Shown: one piece after another, positions 29,764-37,561 of the stretch
Numbering within the stretch: position 1 is the first letter of the stretch
Layout of the letters: each line of letters begins with the position of its first letter
Source of the DNA: Leifsonia virtsii
Lineage (GTDB): Bacteria > Actinomycetota > Actinomycetes > Actinomycetales > Microbacteriaceae
Assembly: GCF_030433675.1 (NCBI RefSeq)
Contig: NZ_JAROCB010000001.1
Coordinates: 248,001-312,000, forward strand
Length of the DNA: 64,000 nt
Direction of reading: 5' to 3'
Made by a program: the position numbers and the translations under genes
The notes under the pieces: generated by a model
Database searches by the model: none
What the model was told of the DNA's origin: nothing
What the model saw: the letters and a program-made list of their open reading frames with translations, nothing else

Positions 29764-29948
29764 CAAGCGGACCCGTCGGCTCCGCCGTCGTGGCCGCCGG
29801 GGTTGGCGCCGCCGTCGGCCGGGCCTTCGCCCGCGGCCGATCCGTCGGCTCCGCCGTCGTGGCCGCCGGGGTTGGCGCCGCCGTCCGCGGGTCCCTCGCC
29901 GCCGCCGGTCGCTTCGGTGCTGATGTCGTCGTCGTTGATGTCGCTCAT
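29763..29948 (-). CDS. Small tandem-repeat Gly/Asp-rich peptide, candidate oxygenase substrate
   Basis: Peptide of 61 residues. The first 16 (MSDINDDDISTEATGG) are acidic and non-repetitive; two near-identical 23-residue units follow, each reading GEGPADGG-ANPGGHDGG-ADGSA(A). No cysteine, no hydrophobic helix and no signal sequence are present. GGGAG lies 7 bases before the ATG on this strand, and the stop overlaps the oxygenase start (TGATG). A leader plus repeated cores coupled to a modifying enzyme is the usual layout of a ribosomally made, modified peptide; the repeated Asn, Asp and His residues are possible hydroxylation sites. I do not recognise the family. The ribosome site and coupling argue it is real and not chance repeats. 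Confidence 0.7.
   Translation of the reverse strand: MSDINDDDISTEATGGGEGPADGGANPGGHDGGADGSAAGEGPADGGANPGGHDGGADGSA
29773..29885. repeat. 69-bp-period tandem repeat in the peptide gene
   Basis: A 44-bp stretch is exactly duplicated at 29773-29816 and 29842-29885. The period of 69 bp equals 23 codons, so the reading frame is kept. Between copies the sequence has diverged mostly at synonymous positions. Confidence 0.9.
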
Positions 29949-30151
29949 TCCGTCTCCCGTCCTGACCGCGCTGGTCGCGCTGTGACGCTCACACTACGCG
30001 CGGCCCAGCGCGGTCGTAAGAGCCGCCGGGTGAACGTCGGCCGTCACATTTCGCAAGACGTTTTGGCCGCTCCCGGCAGCCCGGGGGAGGCTGTTCGTGC
30101 CGCCACACCGTCCGCCGGCACCATCCCCCTTCACAAGAGAGAGGCACCGCC

Positions 30152-31099
30152 ATGTCCGACGCCACCCCGCCCGCCCCCGCACTCCCGGAGAAGCCGAAGC
30201 GCTCGCGCACCGGCCTGTTCGTCGGCATCGGGATCGCCGTTGTCGCCGTCATCGTGGCGATCGTCCTCGTCGTGGTGAACCTCACCGGCGCCGGCTCCGC
30301 CACCGCCAAGGCCGTCACCGTGAAGATCGGCACCACTGAGGCCTCCTCGCCGTACTGGGCCGTGCTGAAGAAGGAGGCCGCGAAGGAGGGCATCGACATC
30401 CAGACGGTCAACTTCCGCGACTACACGCAGGCCAACCCGGCGCTCGCCGACGGCCAGCTCGACCTCAACCAGTTCCAGCACCTGCAGTTCCTGGCGAACT
30501 ACAACGTGCAGGCCAAGCAGCACCTGGTGCCGATCGGCGCGACGCTCGTCGTGCCGCTGCCGCTCTACTCGACCAAGCACAAGACCCTCGCCGACATCCC
30601 GGAGGGCGCCAAGATCGCCATCCCGAACGACCCGACCAACCAGGCCCGCGCTCTGCTCGTGCTGCAGGAGGCCAAGCTCCTGAAGCTGAAGAACGGCGGA
30701 AGCAGCCTGGCGACCCCGGCCGACATCGACACCGCCGCCTCGAAGGTCACGGTGATCCCGGTGGACGCCGCCCAGACCGCTCCCGCCCTGAGCTCCGCCG
30801 ACGGCGCGATCATCAACAACAACTACGCGCTCACCGCGGGCATCGACCCGAAGTCGGCCCTCTTCCAGGACGATCCGAAATCCTCCGCGGCCGAGCCGTA
30901 CATCAACGCGTTCGTCGCCCGCGAGAAGGACAAGGACAACAAGACGTACCTCAAGATCGCCGAGCTGTACCACACCAAGGCCGTGACGGACGCGGTGCTC
31001 GCGGAGTCGAAGAACACCGCCGTCATCGTCGACCGCCCGCAGTCGGAGCTGGTCGGGATCCTCGACGGGCTCGAGAAGACCATCCGGGCGGCGAAGTAG
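30152..31099 (+). CDS. metQ: MetQ/NlpA-family methionine-binding protein
   Basis: Substrate-binding component of a D/L-methionine ABC importer. The 315-residue protein has a basic N-terminus and one membrane helix (LFVGIGIAVVAVIVAIVLVV, ~22-41), then the MetQ fold (VKIGTTEASSPYWAVLKK, LDLNQFQHLQFL, IPNDPTNQARALLVLQ, IINNNYAL). It contains no cysteine at all, so it cannot be a lipoprotein like most MetQ proteins and must be held by the helix. GAGAGAGG precedes the ATG. The 203 bases upstream, shared with the divergent repeat-peptide operon, show no recognisable riboswitch. metN starts on the last base of the stop. Confidence 0.92.
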   Translation: MSDATPPAPALPEKPKRSRTGLFVGIGIAVVAVIVAIVLVVVNLTGAGSATAKAVTVKIGTTEASSPYWAVLKKEAAKEGIDIQTVNFRDYTQANPALADGQLDLNQFQHLQFLANYNVQAKQHLVPIGATLVVPLPLYSTKHKTLADIPEGAKIAIPNDPTNQARALLVLQEAKLLKLKNGGSSLATPADIDTAASKVTVIPVDAAQTAPALSSADGAIINNNYALTAGIDPKSALFQDDPKSSAAEPYINAFVAREKDKDNKTYLKIAELYHTKAVTDAVLAESKNTAVIVDRPQSELVGILDGLEKTIRAAK

Positions 31100-32160
31100 T
31101 GCCCGAACGGCTCGAACGCCCGGAGGGGGCAGCCGCCTCGCCGATCATCGAGTTCCGCGGCGTCACCAAGAGCTTCGGCTCCGGTGCCGCCGCGGCTCCG
31201 GCCGTCGACCGGCTGGACCTGACGATCGGCCGGGGCGAGATCTTCGGCATCATCGGCTACTCCGGCGCGGGCAAGAGCACGCTCGTGCGGCTCATCAACG
31301 CGCTCGAGCATCCGACGGCGGGCTCCGTGATCGTCGACGGACGCGACCTCACGACCCTGAAGGAGCGCGACCTGCGCACCGTGCGCGCGGGCATCGGGAT
31401 GATCTTCCAGCAGTTCAACCTGTTCCGTTCGCGCACCGTGTTCGGCAACGTCGCCTACCCGCTCAAGGTCGCGGGCTGGCCGGCCGACAAGCGCAAGCAG
31501 CGGGTCGCCGAGCTGCTCGCCTTCGTCGGCCTGACCGACAAGGCGTGGAGCTATCCCGACCAGCTCTCCGGCGGCCAGAAGCAGCGCGTCGGGATCGCGC
31601 GGGCGCTGGCGACGAACCCGGACATCCTGCTCGCCGACGAGGCGACGAGCGCGCTCGACCCGGAGACCACCTCCGACGTCCTCGCGCTGCTCAAGCGCGT
31701 CAACGAGGAGCTCGGCGTCACCATCGTCGTCATCACGCACGAGATGGAGGTGGTCCGCTCGATCGCCGACCGCGTCGCCGTGCTCGACGCGGGGCGCGTG
31801 ATCGAGTCCGGGAGCGTGTTCGAGGTGTTCTCGGCCCCGCAGACCCCGACAGCGCAGCGCTTCGTCGGCACGGTACTCCGCAACCAGCCGGGGGAGGCCG
31901 ACATCGAGCGCCTCCGCGGCAAGCACGCAGGCCGCATCGTCTCGGCGCGCATCCACGACGACGGCCGGCTCGGGTCGGTGCTCTCGGACGCGGTCGGCCG
32001 GCACAACGTGCGGTTCGAGATCGTCTACGGCGGCATCTCGGCGCTGCAGGGCCGCTCGTTCGGCAGCCTCACGCTCGAGCTCCTCGGCGAGCCGGCGGAT
32101 GTGGACGCGCTGATCGCCGAGCTCCGTACGGTCACCGAGGTCGAGGAGGTGGCCGCATGA
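31099..32160 (+). CDS. metN: Methionine ABC transporter ATP-binding protein
   Basis: ATPase of the MetNQI importer, 353 residues. Walker A GYSGAGKST (~53-61), Q-loop FQQFNLF, signature LSGGQKQR, Walker B ILLADEATSALD and H-loop VITHEMEVV are all intact. The C-terminal ~100 residues form the NIL domain (RIVSARIHDDGRLGSVL... region), which in E. coli MetN binds methionine and inhibits transport. The GTG start overlaps metQ by one base, and its stop overlaps metI as ATGA. Together with metF-metE the cell has both import and synthesis of methionine in this window. Confidence 0.96.
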   Translation: MPERLERPEGAAASPIIEFRGVTKSFGSGAAAAPAVDRLDLTIGRGEIFGIIGYSGAGKSTLVRLINALEHPTAGSVIVDGRDLTTLKERDLRTVRAGIGMIFQQFNLFRSRTVFGNVAYPLKVAGWPADKRKQRVAELLAFVGLTDKAWSYPDQLSGGQKQRVGIARALATNPDILLADEATSALDPETTSDVLALLKRVNEELGVTIVVITHEMEVVRSIADRVAVLDAGRVIESGSVFEVFSAPQTPTAQRFVGTVLRNQPGEADIERLRGKHAGRIVSARIHDDGRLGSVLSDAVGRHNVRFEIVYGGISALQGRSFGSLTLELLGEPADVDALIAELRTVTEVEEVAA

Positions 32161-32816
32161 CCGACTGGTCGACGCTCTGGCCGGTGTACCTGGAATCCAT
32201 CGGCCAGACCCTGTGGATGGTCGTGGCGACCCTCGTGCTCGGCGGCATCCTCGGCCTTGCGCTCGGCGTGCTGCTCTACACGACGCGCCGCGGCGGGCTG
32301 CTGGAGAACCGGGCGCTGTTCACCGTGCTCAACGTGATCGTCAACTTCATCCGGCCGATCCCGTTCATCATCTTCATGACCGCCATCGCGCCGCTCACCC
32401 AGCTGGTGCTCGGGACGTTCCTCGGGACGCCCGCGGCGATCTTCCCGATGACGATCGCCGCGACCTTCGGGATCTCGCGCATCGTGGAGCAGAACCTGGT
32501 CACCATCGAGCCGGGCGTCATCGAGGCGGCCAGGGCGATGGGGTCGAGCCCGTGGCGCATCATCACGACGCTGCTTATCCCCGAGGCGCTCGGTCCGCTG
32601 ATCCTCGGCTACACGTTCATCTTCGTCGCGATCGTCGACCTCTCCGCCATCGCCGGCAGCATCGGCGGCGGCGGACTCGGCGACTTCGCGATCTCGTACG
32701 GCTACCAGCGCTACAACTGGGCCGTGACGTGGATCGCCGTCATCACGATCGTGGTGCTGGTGCAGGCGGCGCAGTTCCTGGGCAACTGGCTGGCGCGGAA
32801 GGCGCTGCGGCGCTGA
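32157..32816 (+). CDS. metI: Methionine ABC transporter permease
   Basis: Integral membrane subunit of the MetNQI importer, 219 residues with five predicted helices. The EAA loop that contacts MetN reads IEAARAMGSSPWRIITTLLIPEA. FIRPIPFIIFMTAIAPLTQ and GGGGLGDFAISYGYQRYN are typical MetI segments. ATG 32157 overlaps the metN stop. A perfect 18-bp inverted repeat follows. Confidence 0.96.
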   Translation: MTDWSTLWPVYLESIGQTLWMVVATLVLGGILGLALGVLLYTTRRGGLLENRALFTVLNVIVNFIRPIPFIIFMTAIAPLTQLVLGTFLGTPAAIFPMTIAATFGISRIVEQNLVTIEPGVIEAARAMGSSPWRIITTLLIPEALGPLILGYTFIFVAIVDLSAIAGSIGGGGLGDFAISYGYQRYNWAVTWIAVITIVVLVQAAQFLGNWLARKALRR

Positions 32817-32827
32817 CCAGCGCATCC

Positions 32828-32880
32828 ATGGGACGCAACACGCCGCTCTGCGCGCCCGCATACGGCGTGTTGCGTCCCAT
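32828..32880. terminator. Bidirectional terminator, metI/citrate synthase homologue
   Basis: ATGGGACGCAACACGCCG (32828-32845) and its exact complement (32863-32880) form a perfect 18-bp stem around a 17-base loop. It lies between two convergent genes and has no T-tract. Confidence 0.8.
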
Positions 32881-32886
32881 AGATGG

Positions 32887-34146
32887 TCAGGGGCCGACAT
32901 AACGGCCGACCGGGCGCAGCCGCAGAGGGCGCTCGCGGTACTCGTCGAGGGCGTGCACCATCCAGCCGATCGTGCGCGCGGTGGCGAACAGCACCTCGCC
33001 GGCGTCGTCGCGCATCCCGGTCGCGAGCGTCAGGGCGCCGAGTGCGAGGTCGACGTTGGGGAGCGCCCCGGTGCGGTCGGCGAGCACGGCCGACACGGCG
33101 GCCACGGCCGCGGAGACGCGGTTGTGACGCGGATCGGCGGTGAGCATCCCGAGCAGGATTCGGGCGCGCGGATCGCCCTCCGGGTACAGCGGCTGCCCGA
33201 AGCCCGGGACCGGGCCCTGGGTCGTGAGGACCGCGTCGGCGACCGTGCGGGCGGGGTCGTCGCCCTCGACCACGCGGGCCAGGAGCCGGTGGGCGGCGCG
33301 GCTGGCGTTGCCGTGCAGGGGCGAGTCGAGCGCGCCGAGCCCGGCCACGACGACCCCGTAGGGGGTGGCGCGCGCGGAGGCGGCGGCCCGGGCGGCGAGG
33401 GTGGAGACGGCGATGTCGTGGTCGAGCAGGAGCACGAGCGCCGCGTTCACCGACACGCGATCGGCGGTGGACAGCGGTGCCGGGGAGAGCCGGGAGGCGA
33501 GCCGTGCCGCCAGCGGAGGGATCGGGGTCGAGGCGTCGGGCTCGACGGGGTCGGGCTGAGCGCCGGGCTCGGCGGCGTCGGCCTCGGGCGTCCGTCGCGG
33601 CAGCACCTCCACCATCCCTGCCACGATCCGTTCGGCCGCTGTCGCGACGACGGCCGGGTCGAGGGAGGTGCGGAGCGGATCGGAGGCGGCGAGGGCGGTG
33701 ACCGCGACGAGCTGGCGGTCGCGGTCGCCGGCCGAGGCGGGGAGGGCGGAGGAGGCGGCGCGCGCCGCCTCCAGACCGGCGCCCGGGGCGAACCGGACAG
33801 GATCCGTCCACTCGCCGGTGAGCGCCCAGCGCGCGACCGTCTCGAACGGCTCCCGCGACAGCTCCGCGACGGGCCGGCCGCGGTAGGAGAGCTCGCCGTC
33901 CTCGATCAGGGCGAACCGCGTCTCGATGACCATGAGCGGGCGGCCCTCGGAGTGCGCCGGACCGACCGTCGCCCGGCGCCTGCGCGCGGCGGCGAAGCGC
34001 TCCACCTCCAGCGGGTCGAACGTGGAGCCGTCGGCGGTCCGCTGCCGGGCGAGGCGCCCGCGCGCCACATAGGCGTAGAGGGTCTCCAGCTTCACGCCGA
34101 GGCGCTCGGCGGTCTGCTCGGCGGTCAGGCGTGGGAGGTCGTCCAT
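32887..34146 (-). CDS. Citrate synthase homologue with N-terminal HTH, degenerate active site
   Basis: Protein of 419 residues. Residues ~6-34 (LTAEQTAERLGVKLETLYAY, then VARGRLARQR) form an excisionase/MerR-like helix-turn-helix; the rest is a citrate synthase fold. Of the three catalytic residues, the HGG histidine is kept (SPLHGNASRA) and the Asp region is kept (PNVDLALG), but the GFGH histidine is glutamine (GFGQPLYPEGDP; CAG at 33193-33195). It therefore may not make citrate. An Asp/Glu/Pro linker (~155-190) breaks the large domain. The ATG at 34146 lies 51 bases from the divergent intact homologue, with a palindrome between. A metabolite-sensing regulator of its neighbour is a reasonable inference. 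Confidence 0.85.
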   Translation of the reverse strand: MDDLPRLTAEQTAERLGVKLETLYAYVARGRLARQRTADGSTFDPLEVERFAAARRRRATVGPAHSEGRPLMVIETRFALIEDGELSYRGRPVAELSREPFETVARWALTGEWTDPVRFAPGAGLEAARAASSALPASAGDRDRQLVAVTALAASDPLRTSLDPAVVATAAERIVAGMVEVLPRRTPEADAAEPGAQPDPVEPDASTPIPPLAARLASRLSPAPLSTADRVSVNAALVLLLDHDIAVSTLAARAAASARATPYGVVVAGLGALDSPLHGNASRAAHRLLARVVEGDDPARTVADAVLTTQGPVPGFGQPLYPEGDPRARILLGMLTADPRHNRVSAAVAAVSAVLADRTGALPNVDLALGALTLATGMRDDAGEVLFATARTIGWMVHALDEYRERPLRLRPVGRYVGP

Positions 34147-34197
34147 ATTGATCCGATCAACGTTGACGCTCGTTTTGATCCAGTTCAGACTAGCGGC
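34147..34197. promoter_or_regulatory. Divergent operator between the two citrate synthase genes
   Basis: The 51-bp gap holds the palindrome TTGATCCGATCAA (34148-34160), an overlapping palindrome TCAACGTTGA (34157-34166), and a second TTGATCC in direct orientation at 34175-34181. CAGACT (34186-34191) ends 6 bases before the plus-strand ATG and could be its -10. The sites are well placed for control of both genes by the HTH domain encoded on the left. Confidence 0.6.
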
Positions 34198-35370
34198 ATG
34201 GACAGGATGGACGACACCCTCATCGACGTTCCGCGCGGCCTCACGAACGTCGTCGCGGCGCGGACGGCGCTCGGCGACGTGCGCGGTCACGAGGGCTTCT
34301 ACCACTACCGCCAGTACTCGGCAGTCGACCTGGCGCGCGAGCGCACGTTCGAGGAGGCCTGGTACCTGCTGCTGTTCGGCTCGCTGCCGGAGGCCGGGGA
34401 GCTGGAAGCGTTCCGCGCTCGCATCAGGGCGGCCCGCGCTGTCCCCGACGAGGTGCGGGCGCTGCTGCCCGCGATCGCCCGGCTGACCGCCGACGGCGAC
34501 GCCCTCGCCGGGTTGCGCATGGCGCTGGCCGCAGTGGCGGCGGCGGACGGCGTCCGGTCGCTGTACGACGAGGAGCCGGCGCAGCGGCTGGAGGATGCGA
34601 TCCGTGTGGCCGCCGTCACCCCCGTGCTGCTCGCCGCGCTGCACGCGCTCGCCGCGGGCCGGGAGCCGCTGGAGCCGCGCGACGACCTGGGTCAGGTCGC
34701 CGGCTACCTGTACCTGGTGACCGGTCGGGTCCCGACCGAGCAGGAGGAGCGTGCGCTGAGCGCCTACATGACGGCGGCGATCGACCACGGGTTCAACGCG
34801 TCCACCTTCACCGCGCGGGTGATCGCCTCGACCGGCGCCGACCTGTCGGCGGCGGTGGGCGGGGCCCTCGGGGCGCTGTCGGGTCCGCTGCACGGCGGTG
34901 CGCCCGCCCGGGCGCTCGACACCCTCGACGAGATCGGGACGCCCGACCGTACGGACGAGTGGGTGCGCCGCACGCTCTCCGCCGGCGGCCGGGTGATGGG
35001 GTTCGGGCACGCGGTGTACCGGACCGAGGACCCGCGCTCGCGGATGCTGCGCGAGTTCGCCGAGGGTTTCGGCGGCCCGCGCGTGGAGTTCGCCGTGCAG
35101 GTGGAGCGCCGGGTGCAGGAGCTGCTGGCCGAGCTCAAGCCCGGCCGGGAGCTGCACACCAACGTGGAGTTCTACGCGGGCATCGTCATGGAGCTGTGCG
35201 GCATCCCGCGCCCGATGTTCACGCCGACCTTCGCGGCGGCGCGGGTCGTGGGCTGGACGGCGCACATCCTGGAGCAGGCCGCGGACGGGAAGATCCTGCG
35301 CCCGTCGTCGCGGTACGTCGGGCCGGCCGCTCCGGAGCCTCTTCCCGCGCGGGTGCCCGCCGCCTCCTGA
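34198..35370 (+). CDS. Citrate synthase (citrate/2-methylcitrate synthase family)
   Basis: Condenses oxaloacetate with acetyl-CoA or a related acyl-CoA. The 390-residue protein has both catalytic histidines: GPLHGGAPARAL (~223-234) and GFGHAVYRTEDPRSRML (~264-280). The third catalytic position, normally Asp in NVDFYSG, is Glu here (NVEFYAGIV), a conservative change that deserves testing. ATG 34198 was chosen because the family begins at this point (LIDVPRGLTNVVAARTALG). It resembles the second, paired citrate synthases of Streptomyces and not the main TCA enzyme, which is probably elsewhere. Substrate specificity cannot be read from sequence. Confidence 0.88.
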   Translation: MDRMDDTLIDVPRGLTNVVAARTALGDVRGHEGFYHYRQYSAVDLARERTFEEAWYLLLFGSLPEAGELEAFRARIRAARAVPDEVRALLPAIARLTADGDALAGLRMALAAVAAADGVRSLYDEEPAQRLEDAIRVAAVTPVLLAALHALAAGREPLEPRDDLGQVAGYLYLVTGRVPTEQEERALSAYMTAAIDHGFNASTFTARVIASTGADLSAAVGGALGALSGPLHGGAPARALDTLDEIGTPDRTDEWVRRTLSAGGRVMGFGHAVYRTEDPRSRMLREFAEGFGGPRVEFAVQVERRVQELLAELKPGRELHTNVEFYAGIVMELCGIPRPMFTPTFAAARVVGWTAHILEQAADGKILRPSSRYVGPAAPEPLPARVPAAS

Positions 35371-35406
35371 AGCCCGCTCGACGCCGCGGTCGGCCCCGCT
35401 CGCGCC

Positions 35407-36960
35407 TCACTCGCGCGGCGAGTAGACCCGCAGCGCGGAGGGACGCAGCCGGATGCGCAGCCGCTTCGGGTCGCCGGGCGTTGTGGTGGACGCCTCGCCG
35501 TCATGCGCGTACCCGGGGTCGTCGCCGTCGGCCGCGATGGTGATCTCCGTCGCCGTGCGGGCGTCGAGCGCGGGCGGACCCTGCAGGAAGGGCAGCCGCG
35601 CGACGAAGGCGTCGGTGCGGCCGCCGAAGGCCAGCGCCACCGCTCCGCGGGTGCGGGGGCGGCCGTCGGCGAACAGGATGCGCACGTCGAGCAGGTGGTC
35701 GTCGAGCCTTCGCCGCTCGATCGGCGCGACGGTGACGGGGTAGTAGCGGTCGACGCCGACGAAGACCGACCAGACCTGGCGCGGCTTCCCGTCGATCTCG
35801 ACCTGAAGCGGACTCCCGCGTCGCACGACCCGCACCGCCGCCAGCAGGGCCGCGATGGGCTTGCCCAGCCGCTTCTCGTGCTTCTCGCGCTCCTCGACGA
35901 ACGACGGGTAGATGCCCACCGACGCCGTGTTCAGCACGGTGACCGTGCCGCCGTCCGCGAACTCCAGCTCGGCGACGTCGACCTCCCGGCCAGTGCCGCT
36001 CGCCAGCGCCGCGAGCGTGCTGTCGACCGTGTCGAGCATGGCCGCCTTCGCGAAGTGGTTGAAGGTCCCGCCGGGGAAGACGAGCAGCGGGAGCCCCGCA
36101 GCCCGGGCGTGGTGCGCGACCGCCGCGACCGTGCCGTCGCCGCCCCAGGCGCCGAGGACGGTGGGCGGCTCCTCCGACCGCAACGCCCGGGCGATCACCT
36201 CGCCGATGTCGTCGCCGTCGCCCAGCTCGTGCACGTGCGCCTTCGGCAGACGCTCGGCCAGCAGCGGCCCGGGAGCCGGATTGCCGACCCCACGCCCGGA
36301 GCCGGGGTTGGCCACGATGAAGACGCCCTCGCCCGTCTCGGGCGAGGGCAGCCCGATCGTCTGCGCCGTCGGCGCCTCGCGCGGGATCGACCGCCGCAGG
36401 GCCGGGGCGACGGCCTTGAGTGCGATCGCGGCGCCGGCGCCGATGGCCGCTCCGCCCGCGACGTCGGAGAGCCAGTGTGCGCCGGTGTGCAGCCGGGAGT
36501 AGCCGACACCTGCGGCGAGGGGAGCGAGTGCGGCCCCGGCGGCGGGCCATTCCAGGCCGGCCCCGGTCGCGAAGGCCACGGCGCTGGAGGTGTGCCCCGA
36601 CGGGAACGAGGGCGACGTGGGCGATCGCTCGAGCCGGCGCGCGATCGGGATGGACGTCAGCGCCGGGCGCTCGCCGCCCACCAGCCGCTTGCCCACCAGG
36701 TTGGCCACCAGGCTGGCGAGGCCGAGCGAGGCGAGACCGCGCACCGCGGCCCGCGGGCGTCCGAGTGCGACGAGGACGGCCGCGGCGGCGAACCACAGCT
36801 TCCCGTGGTCGGCCGCGCGGGTCAGGGTGCGCCAGAACCCGTCCGAGAAGGCGCCCGTCGTGCGCCGGTTGATGCGGGCGGCGACCCGGGCGTCGGCCCG
36901 CTTGATGCGCGAGGGGAGCGGGATGCGGGATCGCCGGGTGCGGCGGCGGGGTGCGGTCAT
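35407..36960 (-). CDS. Fusion of PAP2 phosphatase and diacylglycerol kinase-like lipid kinase
   Basis: Two-domain protein of 517 residues. The N-terminal half is a membrane PAP2 phosphatase with its three motifs: KRLVGGERP (~89), FPSGHTSSA (~118) and SRLHTGAHWLSDV (~156). The C-terminal half is a DAGK/LCB5-type kinase: VANPGSGRGVGNP (~212), GAWGGDGTVAAVAHHA (~262), FPGGTFNHFAKA. The pair suggests turnover of phosphatidate or a prenyl/lipid phosphate in one polypeptide. AATCTA (36967-36972; TAGATT on the coding strand) ends 6 bases before the ATG. Similar fusions are common in actinobacteria; the physiological lipid is unknown. Confidence 0.9.
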   Translation of the reverse strand: MTAPRRRTRRSRIPLPSRIKRADARVAARINRRTTGAFSDGFWRTLTRAADHGKLWFAAAAVLVALGRPRAAVRGLASLGLASLVANLVGKRLVGGERPALTSIPIARRLERSPTSPSFPSGHTSSAVAFATGAGLEWPAAGAALAPLAAGVGYSRLHTGAHWLSDVAGGAAIGAGAAIALKAVAPALRRSIPREAPTAQTIGLPSPETGEGVFIVANPGSGRGVGNPAPGPLLAERLPKAHVHELGDGDDIGEVIARALRSEEPPTVLGAWGGDGTVAAVAHHARAAGLPLLVFPGGTFNHFAKAAMLDTVDSTLAALASGTGREVDVAELEFADGGTVTVLNTASVGIYPSFVEEREKHEKRLGKPIAALLAAVRVVRRGSPLQVEIDGKPRQVWSVFVGVDRYYPVTVAPIERRRLDDHLLDVRILFADGRPRTRGAVALAFGGRTDAFVARLPFLQGPPALDARTATEITIAADGDDPGYAHDGEASTTTPGDPKRLRIRLRPSALRVYSPRE

Positions 36961-37009
36961 GCCGTCAATCTACGCCGGGGCGACGGCTCGGCCCGGGTGA
37001 CGCACGATC

Positions 37010-37078
37010 TGTGGAGAACGCGCGCGGACCGCCGGCTGTGGACGACGTCCGCCGAGCACGACATCCGCCTGTGGAGAG
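37010..37078 (+). repeat. Three TGTGGA-N-A/GA/G motifs (DnaA-box-like)
   Basis: TGTGGAGAA (37010-37018), TGTGGACGA (37037-37045) and TGTGGAGAG (37070-37078) lie in the 157-bp gap before the membrane protein gene at 37118. Their complements (nnCTCCACA/nCGTCCACA) resemble the actinobacterial DnaA box TTGTCCACA with mismatches. Confidence 0.5.
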
Positions 37079-37117
37079 CTCCTGCAGACGCTCCCGCCGG
37101 GCGGTAGGATCGACGAC

Positions 37118-37561
37118 GTGAGCACGCACGTCATCTCCCAGCCCAACGAGCAGCAGCACGACGCGACCGCCGACGACGAGCACGGCTCGCTCGTCCGCAG
37201 CCTCTCGACCACGCTGCCGACCGCCCTCGGCAACCTCCTCGCCACGCTGGTGGTGCTGGTGTCGCTCGTGGTGGGCATCTGGAGCCTCGTCGCGACGTGG
37301 AGCGGCAACGCCGGCTCCTTCCTCCCGTTCTTCCAGGTCTCCGTGACGGCCACCGTCGTGTCGCTCAACGCGCTCTACGCCCGCCGCACGTTCAGCTACG
37401 TCATCACCCTGATCGGCGCCATCCTCTGGCTCTGGGTCTCGGTGACGCCGTTCGCGCCCTTCTTCCAGGTGCTGCTCCAGGCGGTCACCGTGCTGATCAT
37501 GGTGGCCGGCGTCGTCTTCTCGACCGCGGCGGTCCGACTCAGCAAGCAGCCGCGCTTCTGA
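37118..37561 (+). CDS. Hypothetical four-helix membrane protein
   Basis: Protein of 147 residues of no family I recognise. A polar His/Gln/Asp-rich N-terminus (~25 residues) precedes four hydrophobic helices (about 38-60, 66-85, 92-108 and 115-137). TAGGAT (37105-37110) ends 7 bases before GTG 37118, giving a leaderless start. Its stop overlaps the apparent CTG start of the MFS gene downstream, so it is probably co-translated with that transporter. Confidence 0.75.
   Translation: MSTHVISQPNEQQHDATADDEHGSLVRSLSTTLPTALGNLLATLVVLVSLVVGIWSLVATWSGNAGSFLPFFQVSVTATVVSLNALYARRTFSYVITLIGAILWLWVSVTPFAPFFQVLLQAVTVLIMVAGVVFSTAAVRLSKQPRF

Noticed and set aside
29949-30151. Possible SAM or methionine riboswitch before metQNI
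   Set aside because: The 203-bp divergent gap has some pairing (for example around 30077-30095) but no conserved riboswitch core that I can identify.
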